Source: Chromatiaceae bacterium (lineage in GTDB: Bacteria; Pseudomonadota; Gammaproteobacteria; Chromatiales; Chromatiaceae). Taken from it: DNA of 64,000 nucleotides. The notes under the pieces were generated by a model. That model saw nothing but the letters and a program-made list of their open reading frames with translations, searched no databases and was not told the origin of the DNA. The DNA lies in assembly GCA_024235175.1 (NCBI GenBank), contig JACKMX010000002.1, positions 897,501-961,500 of the forward strand, given 5' to 3'. Of this stretch, positions 26,962-35,373 are shown in pieces. The first letter of the stretch is position 1. Every line of letters begins with the position of its first letter. Position numbers and translations under genes: made by a program.

Positions 26962-27831
26962 ATGGACTTCTCCGCATTTTCAACGGCTCCCGTGATTTCA
27001 GCCATTCTGATCCTCGCTTTTTTGGGCTCCCTGTTGGGCTACCAACTGGGATCAAAAAGGGAATCCGACAAGAGAGAGAGGGCATTGAAAGAAGCAGATG
27101 CAAAACAAGCCGAGGCCGTGGCGCGGTTGTCATCGGAGCATGAGGAAAAAGTTCGCGTCCTGAACAAGGCCAACAGTAATGAGATCGAAAAACTGGGGCA
27201 GGCGCATAAGGACGATACCGAGAAGCTGACCGAGGCGCACCAGAAACTGGTGGATTCGTTGAAAGAGGGGTACTTGCGGGATACCGAGCAGACAAACCTG
27301 CAGCACGGAAACCTGATTTCACAGCTGAATGATGCCAATCTGAGCAATACCAGGGAGATGCAACGGGAGTATGAAGAGCGGGTGACCAGACTCAATCAGG
27401 AGAGCAAAGAGGCAACTGAATCACTTAAAAAGGAGCATGCCGGCGAGATCCTGAAGGTGAAAACAGAGGCCGAAACCACCATTTCGGAACTGAAGCAAGA
27501 GCAGTCGCTGCTGCAGGATTCGGTGGCAAAGCTCGAAGAAAAAATAAAGGAAGAGAGAAAAAACAACACTTTTTCGATGTCCAAGTCCGGAGACAGGTTG
27601 ATGAGCGTGGTACGCAGCGTACAAGAGCTTGCCAACGAATTGGAATCCACGTCAAAAACAGTCACCGGCGGTGAGTATTCGGTCTTCAGCGAACTCAGGG
27701 ATAACCGCAAACAGGAGAAAATTCTGAGTCTGGGGGAGAATGAGGAAGCCAAGGCGACGGAGGAGAGCGACAGCTTCGAAGACCAGCCGGAGAAGGAAGA
27801 AGTTGAAGGGCAGGATTCCGATAAAGATTAG
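26962..27831 (+). CDS. Single-pass membrane protein with long coiled coil and acidic tail
   Basis: Function unknown. The 289-aa protein has one N-terminal membrane segment (residues about 10-28, VISAILILAFLGSLLGYQLG). A coiled coil of roughly 180 residues follows, rich in Glu, Lys and Gln, with repeated AHxxxxEKLxEAH-like heptads. Then come a short less regular part (SGDRLMSVVRSVQELANELE) and a strongly acidic tail ending EGQDSDKD. The stop-transfer KRESDKRER after the helix predicts a cytoplasmic coiled coil. It is divergent from the phasin gene, but nothing else ties it to PHA. Confidence 0.75.
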   Translation: MDFSAFSTAPVISAILILAFLGSLLGYQLGSKRESDKRERALKEADAKQAEAVARLSSEHEEKVRVLNKANSNEIEKLGQAHKDDTEKLTEAHQKLVDSLKEGYLRDTEQTNLQHGNLISQLNDANLSNTREMQREYEERVTRLNQESKEATESLKKEHAGEILKVKTEAETTISELKQEQSLLQDSVAKLEEKIKEERKNNTFSMSKSGDRLMSVVRSVQELANELESTSKTVTGGEYSVFSELRDNRKQEKILSLGENEEAKATEESDSFEDQPEKEEVEGQDSDKD

Positions 27832-28040
27832 CTTCACCCAGTCCTGCACGCCGCAAAAGCGGGGTATCCGGTGGCGTGAGTGCGCACCGATAGGGTTGTA
27901 ATCTGTCGACCCTCGCTCACTCAATCACTCCGATTGAATCCTGGCGGTTCCGGCCGATGGGCTCTGAAATTCCCGCTCCTTGGAGCACAGCTGAATGATC
28001 GGCCACCCGCAGCCTCTCCAGTCGTTAAATCAAAGTTAAT

Positions 28041-28952
28041 ATGCATTTCATGTCACTGCCCAACGCTTCCCCGGATGAAGCGGATGTCATCATCCTTCCC
28101 GTACCCCACGAGAGAACGGTGACCTACAAGACGGGCACCTCGGACGGACCCGAAGCGATCCTTTCCGCAAGCGATCAGCTCGAGTTCTATGAAGAAGATG
28201 CAGGCTGGTGTCCGACAAAACATATGCGGATTTCTGTTCTCCCCCCAATGCCCCCCCCTGCCGAAGGGAGTGATGAGGAGTTCCATCGAAGCTTGTACGA
28301 GGCTGTCGCAAGCCTCAGAAAGGAGGCGCTGTTTGTGGCTCTTGGAGGCGAGCACTCCATTACACCGGAGTTGGTCTTTGCAAGAATGCCCACCGGAGGC
28401 ACCGTCGTGCAGATCGATGCCCACGCGGATCTTCGCTCCACTTATCATGGCTCTGAATATAACCATGCATGCCCAATGCATCGCATCAGGGGCAAAGGCT
28501 ACAAGCTTGTACAGATCGGCATTCGTTCGTTGCACGAAAACGAGGCTGCCAGCATCGCAAAGGACCATGGCATCACCACTTACATGGACCGATTACTGCA
28601 GCGCCCGGAGGCAAAGCAGAAACTTCACCGCCACCTGGCTTCGCTGTTTGGACCTGTCTGGTTGACCATCGATATGGACGGCTTCGACCCGGCGCTGGTC
28701 GCAGGGGTAGGCACCCCGCAACCCGGAGGGCTCTCCTGGTACCAGGGTGTGGATATCGTTGAAATAATAATGCGTAATAGAAATATCGAGCTGCGTGGTG
28801 TCGATATGGTCGAACTCGTGCCGGAAGCATCGCATGTCTCGCAAATGGTCGGAGCAAAGCTCCTGCAGAAATGCATCTCCCATTGGGGAAAGAGTCGGGG
28901 CTACGACAAGCGACCGGCCCGGGGATCACAAATCGGAGCAGCAGATGAATAA
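28041..28952 (+). CDS. speB: Agmatinase
   Basis: Hydrolyses agmatine to putrescine and urea with a two-manganese centre. The 303-aa ureohydrolase has GGEHSITPEL, QIDAHADLRSTYHGSEYNHACPMHRI and WLTIDMDGFDPALVAGVGTPQPGG, which contain the metal-binding His and Asp residues. An alternative ATG four codons in is possible. The stop overlaps the start of speA by 8 nt, so arginine decarboxylase and agmatinase are made together, completing arginine to putrescine. Confidence 0.92.
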   Translation: MHFMSLPNASPDEADVIILPVPHERTVTYKTGTSDGPEAILSASDQLEFYEEDAGWCPTKHMRISVLPPMPPPAEGSDEEFHRSLYEAVASLRKEALFVALGGEHSITPELVFARMPTGGTVVQIDAHADLRSTYHGSEYNHACPMHRIRGKGYKLVQIGIRSLHENEAASIAKDHGITTYMDRLLQRPEAKQKLHRHLASLFGPVWLTIDMDGFDPALVAGVGTPQPGGLSWYQGVDIVEIIMRNRNIELRGVDMVELVPEASHVSQMVGAKLLQKCISHWGKSRGYDKRPARGSQIGAADE

Positions 28953-30858
28953 GGTGGGCTGGAAGCACACCCAAGCAGCCAAGCTCTACCAGGTCGATGG
29001 CTGGGGCGGAGGATATTTCAGCATCAACGAAAAAGGTAACCTGGAAGCCGTTGCGGATGCCGAAAACCGGATTGACTTGAAACTGCTCTGCGACAAACTG
29101 GCCTCCAAGGGACTTCACCCGCCGCTGTTGCTGCGATTCTCCGATATGCTCAAACGCCGTATGCGGCAGATCCACAAGCGCTTCTCCAAGGCTATCGAAG
29201 AGGCTGGATACTCCGGTGAATATTTCGGAGTTTATCCAATCAAGGTGAACCAGCAATTTCAGGTGGTCGAAGAGATTGTCGAGTTTGGTCGTGGGCTCCA
29301 CTGGGGACTGGAGGCAGGCTCCAAGCCGGAGCTGTATGCGACTCTTGCGATGCTCGAGGATATTGAAGGGATTATCGTCTGCAATGGCTATAAGGACTCC
29401 AGTTTCATCGAGTTGGCCCTGATCGGGCTGAAACTGGGAAAACGGGTCTTCATCGTAGTGGAAAAACCCAACGAACTCGACCTGATCCTAAGCATTGCCA
29501 GACGGATCGGCGTTGATCCCCTGATCGGATTGCGCTGCAGGCTGGCCACGACCAGCAACGGATTTTGGGACGACTCCGGCGGTGATATGTCCAAGTTTGG
29601 GCTGTCGGCATCCGAACTGCTTAAAGCCATCAATAAGCTGTCCGACGCCGGAATGCTGGCATCGTTGAAGTTGCTCCATTTCCACATAGGCAGCCAGGTG
29701 CCTGAAGTTCGCCGTATAAAGGAGGCAATGCAGGAGGCCGCGCACTACTATGTCGAAGCACGGCGCCTCGGCGCCCCAATTGAATTCATGGACGTGGGCG
29801 GAGGGCTCGGGGTTAATTACGATGGCAGTATCTCCAACAGCGTCTCCTCGGTCGACTACAGCCTGCAGGAGTATGCCAACTGCATCGTCTGGACCATGAA
29901 GGAGGTGTGCGAAGAACAGGGATTGGTTGAACCGCACATCATCTCCGAGTCCGGCCGTGCAGTCGTGGCGCATCACTCTGTGCTGATCGTCAACGCTCTT
30001 GGCATCAGCAGCCGCACCAGTGATGCTCTACCGGAAGAGCCGGGTTCAGACAGCCCGCTTCAGCTGCGACGACTGTGGGAGACACTTACCGATCTCGGGG
30101 AAATCCCGCCTCGGGAGGCGCTGCACGATGCGCTCTCTCTAAGGAAGGATATCAACCGGCTGTTCAGTCTCGGCCATGCCAGCCTGGGAGAGCGCGCACT
30201 GGCGGATGACATCTACTGGCATCTGATCACACTCATCCGGAAACAGCTCGATGAAGAGGAGATAAGCCAGATCATGCCGGAGCTGAATCTCCAGGCAGCC
30301 GATCGTTATTTTTGCAACTTCTCCGTTTTTCAGTCGTTGCCGGATGCCTGGGCAATAGGACAGATCTTTCCGGTGATGCCGATCCACCGGCTGAACGAGG
30401 AGCCTTCCAGGCAGGGAATACTGGTCGATATCACCTGTGACTCTGATGGCAATATCCGGCGATTCCCCTTAAAGAAGGGTATTTCACAAACGCTGCCCCT
30501 GCATGAGAAACGATCCGAAGAAGAGTATCTGCTCGGAGTCTTCCTTATCGGCGCTTATCAGGAGATTCTTGGCGACCTGCACAATCTGTTCGGAGATACC
30601 CATGCGGTACACGTGCGCATGGACGGATTAACCTGCGAAATGGAGCAGATCATCGAAGGCGAGTCAGTATCCGAGGTGCTTGACCACGTCCAGTTCCACG
30701 AACCCTTTCTGATCGAGCGCATGTGTCTTCAGATAGAATCAGCCCGGAGCGACGGCAGGCTTAGCGCGGATGAGGCCGGAAGGTTCCTAGCATTCTATCA
30801 GCAGGGATTGAAGGGCTATACCTATCTGGAGGGTGCGGACGCCCCCCATTTGACATAA
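28945..30858 (+). CDS. speA: Biosynthetic arginine decarboxylase
   Basis: PLP enzyme making agmatine from arginine. The 637-aa protein has the fold III decarboxylase features: YPIKVNQQFQVVEEIVEFG with the PLP lysine, GLEAGSKPEL, HFHIGSQVPEV, MDVGGGLGVNYDG, and a C-terminal beta domain with FCNFSVFQSLPDAWAI containing the substrate-site region. The open frame starts 50 codons upstream inside speB. The ATG at 28945 with GGAGCAG before it gives MNKVGWKHTQAAKLYQVDGWG, the family N-terminus, and was chosen. Confidence 0.95.
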   Translation: MNKVGWKHTQAAKLYQVDGWGGGYFSINEKGNLEAVADAENRIDLKLLCDKLASKGLHPPLLLRFSDMLKRRMRQIHKRFSKAIEEAGYSGEYFGVYPIKVNQQFQVVEEIVEFGRGLHWGLEAGSKPELYATLAMLEDIEGIIVCNGYKDSSFIELALIGLKLGKRVFIVVEKPNELDLILSIARRIGVDPLIGLRCRLATTSNGFWDDSGGDMSKFGLSASELLKAINKLSDAGMLASLKLLHFHIGSQVPEVRRIKEAMQEAAHYYVEARRLGAPIEFMDVGGGLGVNYDGSISNSVSSVDYSLQEYANCIVWTMKEVCEEQGLVEPHIISESGRAVVAHHSVLIVNALGISSRTSDALPEEPGSDSPLQLRRLWETLTDLGEIPPREALHDALSLRKDINRLFSLGHASLGERALADDIYWHLITLIRKQLDEEEISQIMPELNLQAADRYFCNFSVFQSLPDAWAIGQIFPVMPIHRLNEEPSRQGILVDITCDSDGNIRRFPLKKGISQTLPLHEKRSEEEYLLGVFLIGAYQEILGDLHNLFGDTHAVHVRMDGLTCEMEQIIEGESVSEVLDHVQFHEPFLIERMCLQIESARSDGRLSADEAGRFLAFYQQGLKGYTYLEGADAPHLT

Positions 30859-30885
30859 AAACCCACTCCCGGATTCTGACACCAC

Positions 30886-32022
30886 TCAAGAGAGGCGCCC
30901 CTCGTAATCACGGTAATCAAAACGCCGGACCAGATTAATCCGGCCATCTTGCAGGCGGATCGCTATGGCCGGATGGGGCACCCCATTGAACATCGTCGTT
31001 TTCACCATCGTGTAGTGCATCATATCCTCGAAAAGTACCTTCCCGCCCACCACCAGCGGCTGATCAAACGAATAGTCTCCGATCACATCACCCGCCAGGC
31101 AGCTGAGCCCCGCCAGCCGGTAGCTGTGCGCCTTCTCCCCCGGTTTTCCGGCTTCGCGTACCTCCGGCCTGTATGGCATCTCCAGTACATCTGGCATATG
31201 CGCGGTGGCTGATATATCCAGAATCGCTATCCGAATGCCTCCACGTTCGATCAGATCCAGCACCCGGGATACCAGCACACCAGTGTCCCAGGCGATCGCA
31301 GCCCCCGGCTCCAGTACCAGCTCCAGCCCCGGGTGACGCTGGCCAAACTCGTTCAGCACGCGAATCAGGCGCGGCACATCGTAACCCTTCCGGGTCAGCA
31401 GATGGCCACCGCCCAGATTCAACCAGCGCAGCGATCCCAACAGATGACCGAAACGCGCTTCAACCGCCTCGATCAGGCGCTCGGTCGAGTCGGCACCGCA
31501 CTCGCACAGCGCATGCACATGCAGCCCCTCCACGCCTTCCGGAAGCGCCTCATCCAACTCCTCCGCGGGAATGCCAAGTCGTGACTGCGCGCCGCAGGGG
31601 TTGTAGAGATCCGTCTCGACTTCATTGACCAGTGGATTCACCCTTAATCCGGCTGAGACGTTGGCGGCAAGTGTACGCTCGCCGAATCTGCTCCACTGAC
31701 TCAATGAATTGAAGGAGATACGGTCAGAGATCGCCAGCAGGTCAGCGAACTCCTCCTCGGTATAGGCCGGCGCATAAACGTGCAGATGACCGCCAAAGCG
31801 GGTTCGTGCAAGTCGGGCCTCATTGAGCGAACTGGCGGAACAGCCATCCAGATAGCCCCGCACGACGGGAAAGGCCGACCACATGGCAAAGCCTTTCAAC
31901 GCCAGGATGAAGCGGCATCCGCTCTCCTTTGCCACCAGATCGATCAACTCCAGATTCTGTTTCAGTCTGACCTCTTCCAGCAGGTAACATGGCGAGGGGA
32001 GCTGTGCCAGAGCGTCGATCAT
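30886..32022 (-). CDS. nspC: Carboxynorspermidine/carboxyspermidine decarboxylase
   Basis: PLP decarboxylase that removes CO2 from carboxyspermidine or carboxynorspermidine, the last step of the S-adenosylmethionine-independent route. The 378-aa protein has PSPCYLLEEVRLKQNLELI, ILALKGFAMWSAFPVV with the PLP lysine, GCSASSLNEARLA, LNLGGGHLLTRKGYD and ELVLEPGAAIAWDTGVLV, all typical. It overlaps the upstream dehydrogenase gene by 4 nt and is convergent with speA. Confidence 0.93.
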   Translation of the reverse strand: MIDALAQLPSPCYLLEEVRLKQNLELIDLVAKESGCRFILALKGFAMWSAFPVVRGYLDGCSASSLNEARLARTRFGGHLHVYAPAYTEEEFADLLAISDRISFNSLSQWSRFGERTLAANVSAGLRVNPLVNEVETDLYNPCGAQSRLGIPAEELDEALPEGVEGLHVHALCECGADSTERLIEAVEARFGHLLGSLRWLNLGGGHLLTRKGYDVPRLIRVLNEFGQRHPGLELVLEPGAAIAWDTGVLVSRVLDLIERGGIRIAILDISATAHMPDVLEMPYRPEVREAGKPGEKAHSYRLAGLSCLAGDVIGDYSFDQPLVVGGKVLFEDMMHYTMVKTTMFNGVPHPAIAIRLQDGRINLVRRFDYRDYEGRLS

Positions 32023-33227
32023 GAGTCCGGTAGCGCGTCGATATCAATGTCGCACGCCAGATCCTGCCATGGCAGGCCGAAGCGGCTCAGATCCTCCATG
32101 AACGGGTCGGGGTCAAACTGTTCCATATTCCAGACGCCTGCCTGCTTCCATCTCCCCTCCAGCATCATCTTGGCGCCGATCATCGCAGGTACACCGGTGG
32201 TATAGGAGACCGCCTGGGCATTGGTCTCACGATAACAGACCTGGTGATCGCAGACGTTGTAGATATAACGGGAGACCGGTCTGTGGTTTTTCTCACCCGT
32301 GACGATGCAGCCGATGTTGGTCTTGCCTTTGGTGCGCGCGCCCAATGAGGCAGGATCGGGGAGCAGCGCCTTAAGGAATTTAAGGGGTACAATCTTCCGG
32401 CCCTCAAACTCAATCGGATCAATGGCGTCCAGGCCCAGGTTTCGTATCATCTCCAGATGCCTCAGGTAGCTGTCGCCGAAGGTCATCCAGAAACGCATGC
32501 GCCTGATGCCGGGTATGTGCCGGATCAGCGACTCCATCTCCTCATGGTAGAGCAAGTACATTTTACGTGGCCCTATCGCTGGAAAATCGAACACCTTTGA
32601 AATCTCCATCGGCCGGGTTTCAATCCAGGCGCCGTCCAGGAAATAACGCCCGTTCGCAGTCACTTCACGGATATTGATCTCGGGATTGAAATTGGTCGCG
32701 AAAGGGTAGCCGTGATCACCGGCGTTGCAGTCGAGGATATCGACGGTATCTATGCGGTCGAAGTGGTGCTTCAGCGCATAGGCAATAAAGACATTGGTCA
32801 CGCCCGGGTCAAATCCTGAGCCGAGTAGTGCCATTATGCCCGCATCGCTGAAGCGCTGCTGATAGGCCCACTGCCATTTATATTCAAACCTGGCCACATC
32901 GGGTGGTTCATAGTTGGCGGTATCCAGATAGTCTATGCCTGTCTCCAGACAGGCATCCATGATGCTCAGATCCTGGTATGGCAATGCCACGTTTATGACC
33001 ATGCGCGGCTGGATTCTGCGGATCAGCGCAACCAGTTCGGTCGGATTGTCGACATCGACCTGCGCGGTGGATACCCGGCTGCTGCCGATCTCCTGCGCGA
33101 TCCTGTCGCACTTGAACAGGGTTCTGCTTGCAAGCCAGATGTCGCTGAACACCTCAGGCAGCTGGGCGCACTTGTGCGTCACCACACGACCGACCCCGCC
33201 CGCCCCGATTATCAAAACTCTACTCAT
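32019..33227 (-). CDS. Carboxynorspermidine/carboxyspermidine dehydrogenase (saccharopine-dehydrogenase family)
   Basis: Condenses aspartate semialdehyde with a diamine and reduces it with NADPH, giving the substrate of NspC. The 402-aa protein begins MSRVLIIGAGGVGRVVTHKCAQ (Rossmann site) and has INVALPYQDLSIMDACLETGIDYLDTANYEP, GFDPGVTNVFIAYA and TTGVPAMIGAKMML, the pattern of the LYS9-like polyamine enzymes. A start at 33227 is backed by GGGGGAGAGG about 6-15 nt upstream; the frame is open six codons more. With speA-speB nearby, putrescine-to-spermidine is the likely chemistry, though norspermidine cannot be excluded. Confidence 0.92.
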   Translation of the reverse strand: MSRVLIIGAGGVGRVVTHKCAQLPEVFSDIWLASRTLFKCDRIAQEIGSSRVSTAQVDVDNPTELVALIRRIQPRMVINVALPYQDLSIMDACLETGIDYLDTANYEPPDVARFEYKWQWAYQQRFSDAGIMALLGSGFDPGVTNVFIAYALKHHFDRIDTVDILDCNAGDHGYPFATNFNPEINIREVTANGRYFLDGAWIETRPMEISKVFDFPAIGPRKMYLLYHEEMESLIRHIPGIRRMRFWMTFGDSYLRHLEMIRNLGLDAIDPIEFEGRKIVPLKFLKALLPDPASLGARTKGKTNIGCIVTGEKNHRPVSRYIYNVCDHQVCYRETNAQAVSYTTGVPAMIGAKMMLEGRWKQAGVWNMEQFDPDPFMEDLSRFGLPWQDLACDIDIDALPDS

Positions 33228-33597
33228 CAACCTCTCCCCCAACAACTTGAAAATGGAGCCAAAGTTGAATGGTACCTGCTTGAGCCGAAATTCCTAATAC
33301 AGACAGCTTTGAACCGCGGCAGCAACCGCTGCAAAAAATCCGGTATCCAGTAATTCAAAACAATACGCTTGATGGTCTGCCTGTCTGTCAAAGCATTAGG
33401 GGAGAGGATGCGCTTTCGGTTCATCGAGGCCGGTTTAGTACGACTTCGGTGTCCAATTCAATCGTACACGGTGACACTCCTGTATCGGCTGATACAGCTT
33501 TTCCAGGTCACTATAATTTTCCATAAATAAATTGTAAATTTTACAATCCACAATAAGAATCAAACTATTCACTTTATCTTTCAGTATATTACAAGCA
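33228..33597. other. Intergenic region upstream of the polyamine dehydrogenase and pilin-like genes
   Basis: A 370-bp divergent spacer that becomes very AT-rich from about 33520 to 33595. It has one small hairpin (CTGTATC at 33480-33486 with GATACAG at 33491-33497). I find no gene in it; its right end leads directly into a sigma-54-type promoter. Confidence 0.5.
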
Positions 33598-33613
33598 TGG
33601 CACAGTTTCTGCA
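33598..33613 (+). promoter_or_regulatory. Sigma-54 (RpoN) -24/-12 promoter of the pilin-like gene
   Basis: The sequence TGGCACAGTTTCTGCA matches the RpoN pattern TGGCAC-N5-TTGCW in all but one position, with exactly 10 nt between the GG and GC doublets. It lies 57 bp upstream of the ATG at 33670, and an AT-rich stretch lies directly upstream. Type IV pilin genes are classic RpoN/PilR targets, so position and target agree. No regulator site could be identified with confidence. Confidence 0.75.
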
Positions 33614-33669
33614 GCAGACTCCGTCAAGAATCCGACAGGTAGTTTGACGTACGCGAGCTGGTGAAGAAA

Positions 33670-33876
33670 ATGAAAAAATCAAAAGGTTTTACACTTGTAG
33701 AATTGATGATCGCGGTTGCGATAATTGCTGCGCTTGCCAGCATAGCCATTCCCGCATTCAGTCACTATATCGTCGAAGCCGAGGGCAGTAAGGTGAAGGC
33801 AAATTTGGAGATCAGCTACCGCGAGAATCGCGCAAATGCAATTTTGCTGGAATCCCGTGGGTCAAGTGGGAAATAA
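33670..33876 (+). CDS. Short type IV pilin-like protein
   Basis: Only 68 aa. It has a basic leader (MKKSK), the prepilin peptidase site G|FTLVELMIAVAIIAALASIAIP with Glu at mature position 5, and the hydrophobic N-terminal helix continuing to about residue 50. The globular beta domain of normal pilins is missing: the frame stops at 33876 with SSGK. It is not followed by a remnant of the missing part that I can recognise. A GTG three codons upstream is an alternative start. It could be a truncated gene, a short geopilin-like subunit, or a minor pseudopilin. No other pilus gene is nearby. Confidence 0.8.
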   Translation: MKKSKGFTLVELMIAVAIIAALASIAIPAFSHYIVEAEGSKVKANLEISYRENRANAILLESRGSSGK

Positions 33877-34095
33877 CCGGCCTTCTGCCGAATCGGGTTT
33901 TTTGTGGAAACTGCTGACAGAAGCAATCTGTCACTACATCCAGGAATGAGACACCAGCTTACGCCGGCGTTTCACCTGTCTGATACGGGGAAACTGCCAA
34001 TTTTAAAGATTAGTATCTAACCACTGCCCCTTCTCCAACTCTCTCCTTGAACCGCGGATTTTGAAAAAGCATCCTCTCCCTTGTGGAGTGTGTCG

Positions 34096-34133
34096 AAAAA
34101 GTCCCCTCTCCCTTGTCAGGGAGAGGGGACTTT
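34096..34133 (-). terminator. Intrinsic terminator after the Hsp20 operon
   Basis: A perfect 15-bp stem (34098-34112 with 34119-34133, AAAGTCCCCTCTCCC against its complement) with a 6-nt loop. Read on the minus strand it ends in a T run (34096-34100) and lies 26 bp beyond the stop of the hsp20 gene at 34160. A diverged copy of the left arm and its flank is found at 34063-34086, offset by 32 bp, a trace of local duplication. Confidence 0.85.
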
Positions 34134-34159
34134 CCTTAACGATGAGCCCAAATCAAAAT

Positions 34160-34555
34160 TTACTCGGCGCGCACTTCAATCTTGCGTGCCTTATGCTCCT
34201 CACGCTTGGGAATGCGTAGCGCCAACACTCCATCTTTGAGGCTTGCATTGGTCTTACTTCCATCCAACTCGCTGCTCAGAGCAAAGCTGCGTTGATACAG
34301 GGTGGAATTCACATCCGCGTAAAGCGCCTCCATTCCCTCCGGTACCGACATTTCCATTTTCCCCTCGATCGAAAGCGTGTTGTTGTCGATCTGCACATCA
34401 AGCCGTTCCCTGGAAACACCTGGCATATCGGCAAGTACAGTGATCCCGGTCTCATCCTCGAATATATCCACCGGCATCCTGATTGGTCTCTCGTTCACGC
34501 GCCCTTCGCTCAGGCCATTTGAACCTTTCGTCACTACATCTCTCTTCTCTGTCAT
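34160..34555 (-). CDS. Hsp20 small heat-shock protein (second of tandem pair)
   Basis: ATP-independent holdase that keeps unfolding proteins soluble. The 131-aa protein has the alpha-crystallin domain from about residue 22 to 118: PVDIFEDETGITVLADMPGVSRERLDVQIDNNTLSIEG, then RSFALSSELDGSKTNASLKDGVLALRIPK. It ends in a short basic tail with ARKIEV as the likely I/V-x-I/V anchor. The ATG at 34555 has GGGAGGAA 8-15 nt upstream. It follows the first hsp20 by 19 nt on the same strand and shares its promoter. Confidence 0.92.
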   Translation of the reverse strand: MTEKRDVVTKGSNGLSEGRVNERPIRMPVDIFEDETGITVLADMPGVSRERLDVQIDNNTLSIEGKMEMSVPEGMEALYADVNSTLYQRSFALSSELDGSKTNASLKDGVLALRIPKREEHKARKIEVRAE

Positions 34556-34574
34556 CAAAAATTCCTCCCGCCAA

Positions 34575-35018
34575 TCAGTTAACTTCTATCTGGCGCGGCT
34601 TGGCCGTTTCACGGCGTTGGATGGTAATGCGCAGCACACCATCCCTGTAGTTTGCATCCACCTTTTCCGGATCGACATCGTCCGGGAGGGTCACAACCCG
34701 GTGAAAAGCGTTATCGAAACGCTCTCTCCGGAAGTAGCTTGCGCCCTCTTCGGTGATCACCCGGCGTTCACCGTCAATGGTGAGCAGATTTTTCTGGATC
34801 GATATATCCAGACTCTCTGTATTCAATCCCGCGGCAAACAGATAGACATCCACCTGCTCAGGTGTACTGCCGATATTAATGGGTGGATATGTCCCCCTGG
34901 CAACTGAACGAATGCCGTTCGGCCAGGGACCTGCGCCAAACAGATGATCCATCTCCCTTTCCAGGCGCCTGAACTCATCGAACAGGCCACCATTGAGGTT
35001 GCTTAAACTTCTGAACAT
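34575..35018 (-). CDS. Hsp20 small heat-shock protein (first of tandem pair)
   Basis: The 147-aa holdase begins MFRSLSNLNGGLFDEFRRLEREMDHLFG. The crystallin domain has YPPINIGSTPEQVDVYLFAAGLNTESLDISIQKNLLTIDGER, FRRERFDNAFHRVVTLPDDVDPEKVDANYRDGVLRITI and the tail KPRQIEV. The ATG at 35018 has a full AGGAGGT 6-12 nt upstream; an ATG seven codons earlier has none. It is preceded by a sigma-32 promoter at 35071-35099. Confidence 0.93.
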   Translation of the reverse strand: MFRSLSNLNGGLFDEFRRLEREMDHLFGAGPWPNGIRSVARGTYPPINIGSTPEQVDVYLFAAGLNTESLDISIQKNLLTIDGERRVITEEGASYFRRERFDNAFHRVVTLPDDVDPEKVDANYRDGVLRITIQRRETAKPRQIEVN

Positions 35019-35070
35019 CTCAGAACCTCCTATAAACATCCGTTAAACCGAATCAGAAACTTCATTTTTT

Positions 35071-35099
35071 ATATGTGGATCTGCCCGATTCTTTTCAAG
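35071..35099 (-). promoter_or_regulatory. Sigma-32 heat-shock promoter of the hsp20 operon
   Basis: On the minus strand the -35 element CTTGAAA (35093-35099) is an exact match to the RpoH consensus. After 14 nt comes CCACATAT (35071-35078), one mismatch from CCCCATNT. The site is about 50 bp upstream of the first Hsp20 start codon at 35018, as expected for a heat-shock gene. Confidence 0.82.
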
Positions 35100-35211
35100 T
35101 GGATAGAAATGCCGGTGGAAATCAATCCGGGAAAAATGGATATGCAACTATGACGAGGTGGATGGGTCTGGCACCAATCCGGCTGACTGAACGCAGCGCC
35201 GGTAAAAATTA

Positions 35212-35373
35212 TCACCACTTTCCCTTGGGACAACTTGCGTGCGCGTAGCGGACTTTAAACTCTATAAAACAGTTGCATTTCGAACACTGCTTCCAAAACA
35301 GACTTTTTCGACGTTTCAGGTGCTTGCACTCCTGGCATATCTTCAATCTGTTTCTAACCTTCTTTCGATTCAT
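35212..35373 (-). CDS. Small zinc-ribbon protein, phage-type CP.GKW ending
   Basis: A 53-aa product with CxxC in ICQECKHLK and CxxC in KQCSKCNCFIEFKVRYAHASCPKGKW. The spacing of cysteines and the C-terminal ASCPKGKW closely resemble a family of small zinc-ribbon proteins I know from marine and T4-like phages (DUF6171-like; recalled, not searched). No partner is visible. Starts are uncertain: the ATG at 35373 has only a weak GGA upstream, and an ATG at 35445 would add 24 residues. It stands alone between the Hsp20 operon and a DUF2934 gene. Confidence 0.55.
   Translation of the reverse strand: MNRKKVRNRLKICQECKHLKRRKSLFWKQCSKCNCFIEFKVRYAHASCPKGKW

Noticed and set aside
28795..28944. A 50-codon upstream extension of speA inside speB
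   Set aside because: It reads through speB in another frame; the ATG at 28945 has a ribosome site and gives the family N-terminus.
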